Assembly: GCA_024277895.1 (NCBI GenBank)
Contig: JAJRUH010000129.1
Span: 1 to 40,453 of the forward strand
DNA from: Bacteroidota bacterium
Lineage (GTDB): Bacteria > Bacteroidota > Bacteroidia > Bacteroidales > JAADGE01
Direction: 5' to 3'
Length of the DNA stretch: 40,453 nt
Shown here: positions 25,431 to 32,919 of the stretch, one piece after another
How positions within the stretch are numbered: position 1 is the first letter of the stretch
Layout of the letters: each line of letters begins with the position of its first letter
The notes under the pieces: generated by a model
The model's input: only the letters and a program-made list of their open reading frames with translations
What the model was told of the DNA's origin: nothing
The model's database searches: none
Translations under genes and position numbers: made by a program

Positions 25431-25451
25431 TTTTTTCAATACCTGTTTAAG

Positions 25452-25479
25452 AAGTCGCAATATTTTTGCGGCTTTTTTT
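25452..25479 (+). terminator. Terminator of the sigma/PKD operon
   Basis: AAGTCGCAA pairs with TTGCGGCTT (one G-U) around a 5-base loop, then seven T's. It touches the end of the convergent FNR-like gene. Confidence 0.75.
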
Positions 25480-26167
25480 ATCCTATATCACTCAATTTCT
25501 TTAAAATATCATATTGTAAAATAGTCATTCTTTTACCGTTTATTGAAATAACCTTGTCAGCTTTAAATTCAGATAAAATTCTTACGGCATTTTCCATTGA
25601 CATTGAAGAAAGTTCCGCTAACTCTTTACGCGTCATTCCGATATTAAATTCTTCAGAATGGTAAATCTCATCAGCTAAATAAAGCAAAGTATCTGCTAAT
25701 CTGCCTCTTAAATGTTTTCTGCTTATATCACTTATTTTTTTATAGAAATAATTTCCGGAATTACTTATTGTTTTAGTCAGTTCATATAAATAAGCAGAAT
25801 TTTTTTGTGCCAAACCCCTTAAATGCTCGGAATTTATCATACAAACCATAGTATCATCCATTGCTGCAATAGAATATTTATATGTTTTGTCTCCGAACAA
25901 TGTTTGCAAATCAATATATTCTCCTGCTTTTATTAACTTTAATATCAAATTTTTCTTCCCTTCGATATATAACTTAACCATACCTTTTGCAAGATATAAA
26001 GCATGTGTTGCATCTGTTCCCTGCTTGCAAATTGTTTCGCCTTTTTTAAAATTAATAATAGTACAATTAGTTTGAATTGATTCGATATCTGCATCTTCTA
26101 ACAAATTCAAATATTTCCATTTATACGGACATTGTAAACAACTTTGAGGTTTAGAAATTTTAGCCAT
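25478..26167 (-). CDS. Crp/Fnr-family transcriptional regulator
   Basis: A 229-residue regulator with an N-terminal cyclic-nucleotide-like beta-roll (about 22-145; FKKGETICKQGTDATHALYLAKGMVKLYIEG) and a C-terminal winged helix-turn-helix (about 165-225; MTRKELAELSSMSMENAVRILSEFKADKVI). Cysteines at residues 10, 13, 35, 47 and 109 include an N-terminal CLQC pair, as in FNR proteins that carry an oxygen-labile 4Fe-4S cluster. The spacing is not identical to E. coli FNR, so Fe-S binding is likely but unproven. It is divergent from the sulfur-relay operon and a perfect FNR-like dyad lies between them. Probably an oxygen, NO or sulfur-redox switch for that operon and itself. Confidence 0.88.
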   Translation of the reverse strand: MAKISKPQSCLQCPYKWKYLNLLEDADIESIQTNCTIINFKKGETICKQGTDATHALYLAKGMVKLYIEGKKNLILKLIKAGEYIDLQTLFGDKTYKYSIAAMDDTMVCMINSEHLRGLAQKNSAYLYELTKTISNSGNYFYKKISDISRKHLRGRLADTLLYLADEIYHSEEFNIGMTRKELAELSSMSMENAVRILSEFKADKVISINGKRMTILQYDILKKLSDIG

Positions 26168-26181
26168 TTTATTTTTTTCTG

Positions 26182-26189
26182 CAAATATA
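26182..26189 (-). promoter_or_regulatory. -7 element of the FNR-like gene
   Basis: TATATTTG on the minus strand, 15 bases before the ATG at 26167. The -33 region lacks TTTG; the dyad at 26219-26232 is centred about 50 bases upstream of the likely start site. Confidence 0.4.
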
Positions 26190-26218
26190 ATAATTTTTAT
26201 CTGCCGACATAACTTTTT

Positions 26219-26232
26219 TTGTTATATAACAA
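26219..26232. promoter_or_regulatory. FNR/CRP-type operator dyad
   Basis: TTGTTATATAACAA is a perfect 14-bp palindrome of the TTG...CAA form bound by Crp/Fnr proteins. It lies in the divergent region between the regulator gene and the SQR-like operon. Overlapping it is a weaker ATAAC-N3-GTTAT dyad at 26226-26238. Confidence 0.6.
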
Positions 26233-26287
26233 TGTTATTTATGCTATTAAAAACACATATAAATATCCGGACAGTTTTATTAATATA

Positions 26288-26295
26288 TACCTTTG
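26288..26295 (+). promoter_or_regulatory. -7 element of the sulfur-relay operon
   Basis: TACCTTTG, 33 bases before the ATG at 26328. No TTTG is seen at the expected -33 position, which suggests the promoter needs an activator; the FNR-type dyad is centred about 75 bases upstream of the likely transcription start. Confidence 0.5.
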
Positions 26296-26327
26296 CCGTG
26301 TATTAATTTTTAAAATAATAAATAAAG

Positions 26328-27557
26328 ATGAAAAAACTTCTGATATTAGGAGCCGGAACCGGCGGTACAATTATGGCAAACAAAATGCGTAAAATTCTGG
26401 AAAGAGACGAATGGGATATAACAATAATCGATCAATTTAAAACCCATTACTATCAACCGGGGTTTTTATTTATTCCTTTCGGCTTTTACACAAAAAAAGA
26501 TATTATTAAACCCAAATCTGATTTTATTCCGATTGGTGTTAATTTTATTCAATCCGAAATAGACAAAATTGACGGAAAAAACAATAAAGTACTCTTACAA
26601 GACGGCGAAATCCTGAATTATGATTATCTGATAATTTCTACCGGAGTTAAAACTGTTCCGGAAGAAACACCCGGATTAAAAGGCAAACTGTGGCATAAAA
26701 ACGTATTTGATTTTTATACTATTGAAGGTGCAACAGCATTAGCAAATTTTTTTAAAACTTGGGAAGGCGGAGAACTGGTTTTAAATATTGCGGATAACCC
26801 GATAAAATGTCCTGTTGCTCCGCTGGAATTTGTGATGTTTGCAGACTCATTTTTTATTGAAAGAGGAATGCGGGACAAAGTAAATATAACTTTCGTAACT
26901 CCGATGGAAGGAGCTTTTACAAAACCTCGTGCTTCAAAAGTACTCGGAAATATGTTAAAAGACAAAAACATTAATGTAGTTCCTGATTTTTATCTCGAAA
27001 GTGTTGATAATGATAAAAAAGTCATTCGTTCTTATGATGAAAAAGAAGTTCCGTTTGACTGCCTTATTACAATTCCGGTTCATATGGGAGACAGTATGAT
27101 TGAAAGAAGCGGTTTAGGAGATGATATGAATTTTGTTTTAACAGATAAATTTCATCTTAATTCAACAAAATTCGATAATATTTTTGTTATCGGAGATTCG
27201 GCAAACCTTCCTACCTCAAAGGCAGGTTCAGTAGTACATTTTGCAGCTGATGTAGTTACCGAAAATCTTATGTGTGCAATTGAAGGAAGACCGTTAACGG
27301 CAAAATTTGACGGACATTCAAACTGTTATATCGAAACAGGACACGGAAAAGGCGCATTAATTGATTTCAATTACGATACAGAACCGCTTCCCGGCTCATT
27401 TCCTTTTCCGGGCATAGGACCTTTCGGATTATTAAAAGAAACCAGAATGAACCACTACGGTAAGCTGATGTTCCGATGGATGTATTGGCACATACTATTG
27501 AAAGGAAAAGAAATGCCGATTCCTTCAGAAATGTATATGGCAGGAAAAGAAGTATAA
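26328..27557 (+). CDS. Sulfide:quinone oxidoreductase-like flavoprotein
   Basis: A 409-residue FAD-dependent oxidoreductase. The Rossmann FAD motif GAGTGGTIMA is at residues 8-17; a second FAD segment NIFVIGDSANLPTSKAG is at 284-300. C161 (IKCPVAPLEF) and C333 (HSNCYIETG) sit where SQR enzymes keep two redox cysteines; the third cysteine of some SQR types, near residue 128, is absent. The C-terminal RWMYWHILLKGKEMPIPSEM is amphipathic, suited to membrane contact. SQR oxidises sulfide to polysulfide or persulfide and reduces quinone. It is the first gene of an operon with DUF1641, TusE/DsrC-like and DsrE-like genes, so its product may be handed on as protein-bound sulfane sulfur. It could also run as a persulfide reductase or related flavoprotein. 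Confidence 0.82.
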   Translation: MKKLLILGAGTGGTIMANKMRKILERDEWDITIIDQFKTHYYQPGFLFIPFGFYTKKDIIKPKSDFIPIGVNFIQSEIDKIDGKNNKVLLQDGEILNYDYLIISTGVKTVPEETPGLKGKLWHKNVFDFYTIEGATALANFFKTWEGGELVLNIADNPIKCPVAPLEFVMFADSFFIERGMRDKVNITFVTPMEGAFTKPRASKVLGNMLKDKNINVVPDFYLESVDNDKKVIRSYDEKEVPFDCLITIPVHMGDSMIERSGLGDDMNFVLTDKFHLNSTKFDNIFVIGDSANLPTSKAGSVVHFAADVVTENLMCAIEGRPLTAKFDGHSNCYIETGHGKGALIDFNYDTEPLPGSFPFPGIGPFGLLKETRMNHYGKLMFRWMYWHILLKGKEMPIPSEMYMAGKEV

Positions 27558-27588
27558 ATCATTTATTTAATCTTAAACAAAAATAATT

Positions 27589-28272
27589 ATGTCAGATAAT
27601 AATATTCAAGGGCAAATAAATGATTTAAACCGCAAAATTGATATCATTCTTGAAGAAATGTTTGCTCAAAGAAACAGCAGAATTGAAAAAGAAGATTTGA
27701 TAAAAGATGTTTCAATTGTCGGTAAGGATATGTTTGCTCATACCGTAACTGTTTTAGACCAAGCCGGAGTTGATTTCGACGGAGAAGCTCTTACGGCACT
27801 GTTAATAAAACTTGTCAGAAATATCGGGACATTCAATCAAATGATGGATTCACTCGAAAGCCTTACGGATTTTATGAAAGATGTATCTCCGATTATAAAC
27901 CAAGTAGGACTTGATGCTATTGCAAAAGTTTCGGAATTTGAAGAAAAAGGTTATTTAGATTTCTTTAAAGAACTTATCAGTATCAGCGATAATATAGTAA
28001 CACACTTTTCGACAAAAGACGTAAGAGATTTGGCAGATAATATTGTTTCAATTCTCGAAACGGTTAAAAACCTGACACAACCGGATATGATGGGTGCAAT
28101 AAATAATGCGCTTACGGTATTTAAAAGCATGGATACCGAAAACATTCCGGAATATTCTATGTGGAAAGCATTCAGAACTATGCAAACTCCGGAGATGAAA
28201 AAAAGTATCGGCTTTATGATAACATTCTTAAAAAATATTACAACAACTATGAATAAAGAAAAAAGTAATTAA
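27589..28272 (+). CDS. DUF1641 family protein
   Basis: A 227-residue soluble, largely helical protein. DGEALTALLIKLVRNIGTFNQMMDSLESLTDFMKDVSPIINQVGLDAI is the DUF1641 core; the remainder contains helical repeats (LADNIVSILETVKNLTQP, PEYSMWKAFRTMQTPEMKKSIGFMITFLKNI). DUF1641 proteins are often encoded next to SQR-like flavoproteins, which suggests an accessory or scaffold role. No cysteines or transmembrane helices were seen. 31 bases after the flavoprotein gene and 25 before the DsrC-like gene, so same operon. Function is unproven. Confidence 0.82.
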   Translation: MSDNNIQGQINDLNRKIDIILEEMFAQRNSRIEKEDLIKDVSIVGKDMFAHTVTVLDQAGVDFDGEALTALLIKLVRNIGTFNQMMDSLESLTDFMKDVSPIINQVGLDAIAKVSEFEEKGYLDFFKELISISDNIVTHFSTKDVRDLADNIVSILETVKNLTQPDMMGAINNALTVFKSMDTENIPEYSMWKAFRTMQTPEMKKSIGFMITFLKNITTTMNKEKSN

Positions 28273-28297
28273 TTAATAACCAGTAAAATATAAAATT

Positions 28298-28609
28298 ATG
28301 GCACAAAAAGAATATGCAGGAAAAGTGATTGAATTAGACGATAACGGTTATTTTACAAATCCGGATCAATGGACTAAAGAAATGGCAAAAGAAATGGCAA
28401 AAGAAAATGGCGAAGAGCTTACAGATAAGCATTTTGAAATTTTAGAATTTATCAGAGAAAAAATAAAAAGCGGTCAAAGCTTAACCATTCGTTCTATCGG
28501 GAAATCGGGCATTACAGACATTAAAAGTTTTTATAAACTTTTCCCCGGCGCCCCTTTAAAAAAAGCAACATTATATGCCGGTGTTTCAAAACCGTCAAGT
28601 TGCGTATAA
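28298..28609 (+). CDS. TusE/DsrC-family sulfur carrier protein
   Basis: A 103-residue protein of family length. DDNGYFTNPDQWTKEMAKEMAKENGEELTDKHFEILEFIRE and SIGKSGITDIKSFYKLFPGAPLKKA are DsrC/TusE signatures. The flexible C-terminal arm ends KPSSCV with the essential penultimate cysteine C102. The second arm cysteine of true DsrC (in K-x-A-C) is replaced by threonine (KKATLYAGV), so it resembles TusE-like or single-cysteine DsrC-like carriers rather than the two-cysteine DsrC that makes a trisulfide with sulfite reductase. It probably receives sulfane sulfur on C102 from a DsrE-type partner encoded next to it. Confidence 0.9.
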   Translation: MAQKEYAGKVIELDDNGYFTNPDQWTKEMAKEMAKENGEELTDKHFEILEFIREKIKSGQSLTIRSIGKSGITDIKSFYKLFPGAPLKKATLYAGVSKPSSCV

Positions 28610-28637
28610 AACAAATATTAACTTAAATTCAATAATT

Positions 28638-29141
28638 ATGGCAGAAGAAGTTAAACACCCTTTAAAAAAGGTATTAATGATTTGTGCAAAAGGCTCTTTA
28701 GAAGATGTACTTGCAACATTAGTTATGGCAAACGGTGCCGTAATGGAAGGAATTGAAACAAAAGTTTTTTTTACTTTTTTCGGATTAGACGGAATTACTA
28801 AAAAACGTTTAAATAAATTACATACGGCAACTGTCGGTAATCCGGCAATGCGTATGCCCGGCGGACTTCCGTTTCCGACGTGGCTGGGAAGTATCCCCGG
28901 AGTTGAAGCCGGTGTATCGGCAATGATGAAAAAACAAATTGAAGATTTGGACATCCCTAAAGTTGATGAATTTTTAGAAATGATAGTTGCCGGAGGAGGC
29001 GAAATTTTTGCCTGCAAATTAGCTGCAGATATGTTTAAACTAAAAAAAGAAGATTTAATTGATGAAGTAAAAGATATTATAACCATCGGTGAATTTTACG
29101 AAATGGCCGACGGTCTGCAAACTCAAATTATTTTTACTTAA
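28638..29141 (+). CDS. DsrE/DsrF-like (DsrE2 type) sulfur transfer protein
   Basis: A 167-residue protein from the ATG at 28638 (MAEEVKHPLKKVLMIC). An earlier in-frame ATG at 28575 would overlap the DsrC-like gene and add 21 residues with no family match. It carries the DsrE fold start KKVLMICAKGSLEDVLATLVMANGAVMEGIETKVFFTFFG, with a loop GNPAMRMPGGLPFPTWLGSIPGVEA typical of DsrE2/DrsH-like proteins. The likely persulfide cysteine is C126 in GGGEIFACKLAADMF; C16 is an additional cysteine. DsrE2 proteins shuttle sulfane sulfur between donors and TusA/DsrC-type carriers. Here it ends the SQR operon and is followed by a terminator at 29282-29312. Confidence 0.87.
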   Translation: MAEEVKHPLKKVLMICAKGSLEDVLATLVMANGAVMEGIETKVFFTFFGLDGITKKRLNKLHTATVGNPAMRMPGGLPFPTWLGSIPGVEAGVSAMMKKQIEDLDIPKVDEFLEMIVAGGGEIFACKLAADMFKLKKEDLIDEVKDIITIGEFYEMADGLQTQIIFT

Positions 29142-29163
29142 AACACAATCTTTATTCCCGAAA

Positions 29164-29241
29164 GTCATCAGATGAATAACTTTACAAATATCGGAATTGA
29201 TTTAAACTCATAATCAGCCGGTTTAGAATTCATCTGATGAC
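29164..29241. repeat. 14-bp inverted repeat whose arms are themselves palindromes
   Basis: GTCATCAGATGAAT (29164-29177) and its exact reverse complement ATTCATCTGATGAC (29228-29241), 50 bases apart. Each arm contains TCATC-N-GATGA, an 11-bp dyad. Flanking CCGA and TCGG extend the symmetry. Too long a loop for a terminator; could be paired protein sites or a mobile repeat. Confidence 0.6.
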
Positions 29242-29281
29242 AGAATCGGTATTTTTTGCTTTTCGAAATTAACTCAATTTT

Positions 29282-29312
29282 AAAAGATTTTCATTCCTTG
29301 AAAGTCTTTTTT
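29282..29312 (+). terminator. Terminator of the sulfur-relay operon
   Basis: AAAAGATTTTCA pairs with TGAAAGTCTTTT (12 bp, one G-U) around a 5-base loop, then T's. 140 bases after the DsrE2 stop. The rest of 29313-29470 has only a 12-base match to the miniature-element arm at 29416-29427. Confidence 0.75.
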
Positions 29313-29476
29313 CACACATTCTATTTTATTATAGCTCACATCTGCAAGTTATTTTATCAATATACTAATAAACAAATAGTTAAACATAAATTAATTTCTC
29401 CCGAATTAAAATATCGATACGATGACTGTCAATAACAAGTAATTTATAAAGAATACTGATAATTAATTTTTATTTT

Positions 29477-29484
29477 TATTTTTG
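29477..29484 (+). promoter_or_regulatory. -7 element of the peptide transporter gene
   Basis: TATTTTTG, 38 bases before the ATG at 29522. No TTTG at the expected distance upstream. Confidence 0.4.
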
Positions 29485-29521
29485 TAAAGATAAATTTTTA
29501 TTCACCCTAAAATAAAATATT

Positions 29522-31162
29522 ATGTTTAAAGGTCACCCAAAAGGATTATATGTTGCATTTTTTGCAAATATGGGCGAGCGTTTCGGATTTTATACCATGA
29601 TGGGTATTTTGGTATATTATCTTACGGCAAAATACGGTTTAACACCCACAAAAGCCGGTATTATATACAGTATTTTTTATGCTTCAATCTATGGTCTCGC
29701 ACTTATAGGAGGAATTTTTGCAGATAAAACAAAAAATTATAAAGGTGTTATTTTTATCGGACTGATTACAATGCTTGCCGGTTATGTACTTATGTCGTTA
29801 CCGGGTTTGGGTTTGGCTTTTACAATTTTTGCACTTTTCGTTATAGCATTCGGAAACGGATTATTTAAAGGAAATCTTCAAGCTGTTGTCGGTCAACTTT
29901 ATGACAACGAAAAATACGGACATCTTCGTGATTCCGCATTCAGCGTATTTTATATGGGAATTAATATAGGTGCTTTATTTGCTCCGCACGCTGCTTCAGG
30001 CATTATCAATTGGTTCATTCACCGACAAGGATATGAAAGAAATGATTTACTGCCTTCCCTCATTCATAAATTTAATGAAGGAACTCTTACTGCTGTAGAA
30101 AAATTTGATTTACAGTCAATTGCAAATAAAGTATCTCATACTGCAATTACTGATTTAGCAACTTGGACACATCATTACTTAGATATTTACAGTACCGGTT
30201 TTAATTATGCTTTCGGAGTCGCCGGTTTAACAATGGTTTTTTCATTCCTTGTTTATGTCTTCTTTAAAAAGATGTTACCCGATGTTAAAAAAGAAATTGA
30301 AAGCGGTGAACGTGTTGTTGAAATTTCAAAAGAAGAAACCAAGCAACGTCTTACAGTCCTTTTCTTAGTATTTGCAGTTGTTATTTTCTTTTGGGTGTCA
30401 TTTCACCAAAACGGATTAACAATGACATTGTTTGCCAAAGATTATACAGTTCAGGAAGTCGGGAAAGGCCCATTTTTACTCTTTAATGTTTGGTCTCTGG
30501 TGTCTATGATTATAGGGTTTTACGGTCTTATTACACTTTTAGGCAAAAAAAACTCAAAAACAGGAAGAATTATCGGCGGATTATTTTTCATGGGCGGTAT
30601 TGCTGCAACCTATTATATGTACACTACATTTAAAGATATTAATCCGTTCTCACCGGAACTGTTTCAACCTTTTAATCCTGCATTTATTGTTATTTTAACA
30701 CCGATTGTAGTCGGATTATTTGCTTGGCAACGAAAACGCAAAAAAGAATCTTCCACACCTAAAAAAATCGGTATCGGAATGATACTTACATCGACAGCAT
30801 TTTTAGTTATGCTGATAGGTTCTTTAAGTTTACCGGCATTTAAAGATTTAACTCCGGAATCTCCGCGAGTAGGTGTACAATGGTTAATAAGCACTTATTT
30901 TATTTTAACCGTTGCCGAATTATTCCTGAGTCCTATGGGTTTATCTTTTGTTTCAAAAGTATCGCCGCCGAAATACCAAGGAATTATGCAAGGTGCATGG
31001 CTCGGAACCACGGCAGTAGGAAATTTATTCCTTTGGGTAGGAAGTTATTTCTACGAAAGAATACAAATTTGGCAAGTTTGGTTAATTTTTGTTATTCTTA
31101 CCTTAGTTGCTGCCGGTTTTATTTTCTCTATTATGAAAAAACTTGAAAAGGTAGCAAAATAA
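29522..31162 (+). CDS. Proton-dependent oligopeptide transporter (POT/PTR2, MFS)
   Basis: A 546-residue membrane protein with about 12-14 helices. The N-terminal GERFGFYTMMGILVYYL is the POT ExxERFxYY-like proton-coupling segment, and FYMGINIGALFAP is the PTR2 signature (usual FYxxINxGSL). GIFADKTKNYKGVIFIG gives the MFS loop 2-3 motif. It imports di- and tripeptides with protons across the inner membrane. An extra cytosolic stretch at about residues 160-265 is normal for Bacteroidota members. It is transcribed alone and followed by a strong terminator. Peptide uptake fits a proteolytic lifestyle. Confidence 0.92.
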   Translation: MFKGHPKGLYVAFFANMGERFGFYTMMGILVYYLTAKYGLTPTKAGIIYSIFYASIYGLALIGGIFADKTKNYKGVIFIGLITMLAGYVLMSLPGLGLAFTIFALFVIAFGNGLFKGNLQAVVGQLYDNEKYGHLRDSAFSVFYMGINIGALFAPHAASGIINWFIHRQGYERNDLLPSLIHKFNEGTLTAVEKFDLQSIANKVSHTAITDLATWTHHYLDIYSTGFNYAFGVAGLTMVFSFLVYVFFKKMLPDVKKEIESGERVVEISKEETKQRLTVLFLVFAVVIFFWVSFHQNGLTMTLFAKDYTVQEVGKGPFLLFNVWSLVSMIIGFYGLITLLGKKNSKTGRIIGGLFFMGGIAATYYMYTTFKDINPFSPELFQPFNPAFIVILTPIVVGLFAWQRKRKKESSTPKKIGIGMILTSTAFLVMLIGSLSLPAFKDLTPESPRVGVQWLISTYFILTVAELFLSPMGLSFVSKVSPPKYQGIMQGAWLGTTAVGNLFLWVGSYFYERIQIWQVWLIFVILTLVAAGFIFSIMKKLEKVAK

Positions 31163-31186
31163 ACTTTTATTAATTCATAAAATAAA

Positions 31187-31217
31187 AAAAGAGGGTGTTT
31201 TTCAAGCATCCTCTTTT
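31187..31217. terminator. Bidirectional terminator after the peptide transporter
   Basis: AAAAGAGGGTG / CATCCTCTTTT, 11 bp with one G-U, loop of 9 bases, A-run before and T-run after. It lies between converging genes and serves both. Confidence 0.8.
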
Positions 31218-31226
31218 CTTTTATTC

Positions 31227-31640
31227 TTACTTTGCTAATAAATTTTCCCTCCTCTCATATTCAGAATACAAACTTATTTCTTCTTTCATCATTCTTTGTC
31301 TGAGGTTCGAAAGTAATTTTGCCGTATCACCGGCAAAACTATCGTCAAATCTCCCTTCAGAATACTTTTCGATATAATAAATTGCAAAATCAGATGTAAC
31401 CTGCCAATCTTTTGCAAAAAAATCCAGTTTTGTTTTCAGAGCAGAATTGGTCTCTGCTTCTTTATTTAAAAAAGGATACAAATATGTATCTTCGCTTTCA
31501 ATATGCCTAAGTACTGCTGTCTTAAATTTATTAACAAATTCCGACTTCTTCTCATCAGAAACCAAATACTCATAAACATTTGCAAATAACTGATTTAATT
31601 CTTTGTGATCGTCTTTTAATTTTTCAATTAAATTTTCCAT
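31227..31640 (-). CDS. Hemerythrin-domain protein
   Basis: A 137-residue single-domain HHE-type protein. Likely iron ligands: H12 (DDHKELNQLF), H46 and E50 (RHIESEDTYLYPFL). The later histidines of the classical set are less clear: the expected HxxxxHxxEE region reads ESEISLYSEY-like with acidic residues, so iron coordination may be incomplete or different. Known members bind O2, NO or iron in the cytosol or protect against nitrosative stress. Separate from the larger hemerythrin-PAS protein earlier in the window. Transcribed toward the shared terminator. Confidence 0.82.
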   Translation of the reverse strand: MENLIEKLKDDHKELNQLFANVYEYLVSDEKKSEFVNKFKTAVLRHIESEDTYLYPFLNKEAETNSALKTKLDFFAKDWQVTSDFAIYYIEKYSEGRFDDSFAGDTAKLLSNLRQRMMKEEISLYSEYERRENLLAK

Positions 31641-31742
31641 ATATTACATTCAGATTACAAAATTAATTATTTTAAGAAAAAAAACGAAAAGACTTTATTT
31701 AGTAGCCTCTCCGCTTCTCTTAATTAATATAGGAATTATTAT

Positions 31743-32885
31743 TTATTTCAGAATTCCTTTTGAAATAACAAGTCGTTGTACTTGGTTTGTACCTTCATAA
31801 ATTTGACATAATTTAGCATCTCGCATCATTTTTTCAACACCGAAACTTCTCGTATAACCGTCACCGCCCATTACTTGTACGGCATCTGTAGTAACTTCCA
31901 TAGCAACATCCGAAGCATAATATTTTGCCATTGCCGAATATGTTCCGGGAGTTTTAAGACCTTGTTCGTAGTACCAAGCAGCTTTCCAAGTCATTAATCT
32001 GGCAAGCTCAACTTTGGTTGCCATTTCAGCCAACATAAAAGAAACTCCTTGATTTGCAGTTACCGGTTTCCCGAACTGAATTCTGTTTTTTGCCCAATCT
32101 CTTGAAATTTCATATGCCGAACGTGCAATACCTACACTTAATGCCGCAACTCCGGTTCTTGTTCTGTCAAAAGTTCTCATTCCGATTAAAAAGCCCTCTC
32201 CTTCTCTTCCGAGGATATTTCCTTTAGGTAATTCAACATCATGAAATTTAATTTCACTTTGTACGGAACCTCTTTGTCCCATTTTATCCAATCGAGAAAC
32301 AATTTCAACACCCGGAGCATCGGTAGGAACGATAAAACAGGAAAGACTTCTTGCTCCTCTTTCCGGGTCGGCTTGTGCAAAAACTGTCATATACGTAGAA
32401 ACTTCGCCGTTTGTAATAAAGCGTTTATGCCCGTTTAAAATATATTTATCACCTTTTAAAATTGCATTAGATTTTATTCCGGCAACATCCGAACCGGCAT
32501 TAGGTTCTGTTAAAGCATATGCAACAGCAGCTTTCTTTTCAACAATCTCGCCCATAAATTTCTTCAATTGATCATCGGTTGCAGCAATTACCCACGGAGT
32601 TAATGCAAGCATATTTGCATCGATGCTGATACCGATGCCGGCACAAGCCGCACCAAGTTCTTCGGAACCTAATTGAGCATCAAAAATATTTAATCCCTCT
32701 CCGCCGAATTTTTTCGGTATTTGAGAATTCATTAAACCGGCATCATATGCTTTTTTTACAACTTCCCACGGAAATTCACCGGATAAATCGTATTTTGCTC
32801 GTACGGGTTTAATAACATTTTCAGCAAAATCTCTGTATTTTTCAACTACTGCCTGTTGTTCTTTCGTTAATGAAAAATCTACCAT
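31743..32885 (-). CDS. Acyl-CoA dehydrogenase
   Basis: A 380-residue FAD enzyme. The two family signatures are AYALTEPNAGSDVAG (residues about 120-134) and QVMGGDGYTRSFGVEKMMRDAKLCQIYEGTNQVQRL. The catalytic base is probably E364 in IYEGTNQ, the position of short-chain (butyryl-CoA type) dehydrogenases. It oxidises acyl-CoA to enoyl-CoA and passes electrons to ETF. Substrate is not certain from sequence; short-chain is favoured, and an isovaleryl-type role would require a different base position. It follows the broken glycosyltransferase gene by 34 bases. The ETF genes are not in the window. Confidence 0.95.
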   Translation of the reverse strand: MVDFSLTKEQQAVVEKYRDFAENVIKPVRAKYDLSGEFPWEVVKKAYDAGLMNSQIPKKFGGEGLNIFDAQLGSEELGAACAGIGISIDANMLALTPWVIAATDDQLKKFMGEIVEKKAAVAYALTEPNAGSDVAGIKSNAILKGDKYILNGHKRFITNGEVSTYMTVFAQADPERGARSLSCFIVPTDAPGVEIVSRLDKMGQRGSVQSEIKFHDVELPKGNILGREGEGFLIGMRTFDRTRTGVAALSVGIARSAYEISRDWAKNRIQFGKPVTANQGVSFMLAEMATKVELARLMTWKAAWYYEQGLKTPGTYSAMAKYYASDVAMEVTTDAVQVMGGDGYTRSFGVEKMMRDAKLCQIYEGTNQVQRLVISKGILK

Positions 32886-32919
32886 AATAATCTGTTTTTT
32901 AGTAATTTATTTAATTTTA

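Noticed and set aside
28595-29086. 163-residue minus-strand frame in the DsrE2 gene
   Set aside because: Antisense shadow; no family features.
29164-29241. Terminator of the DsrE2 gene
   Set aside because: A 50-base loop is too long, and a better terminator lies at 29282-29312.
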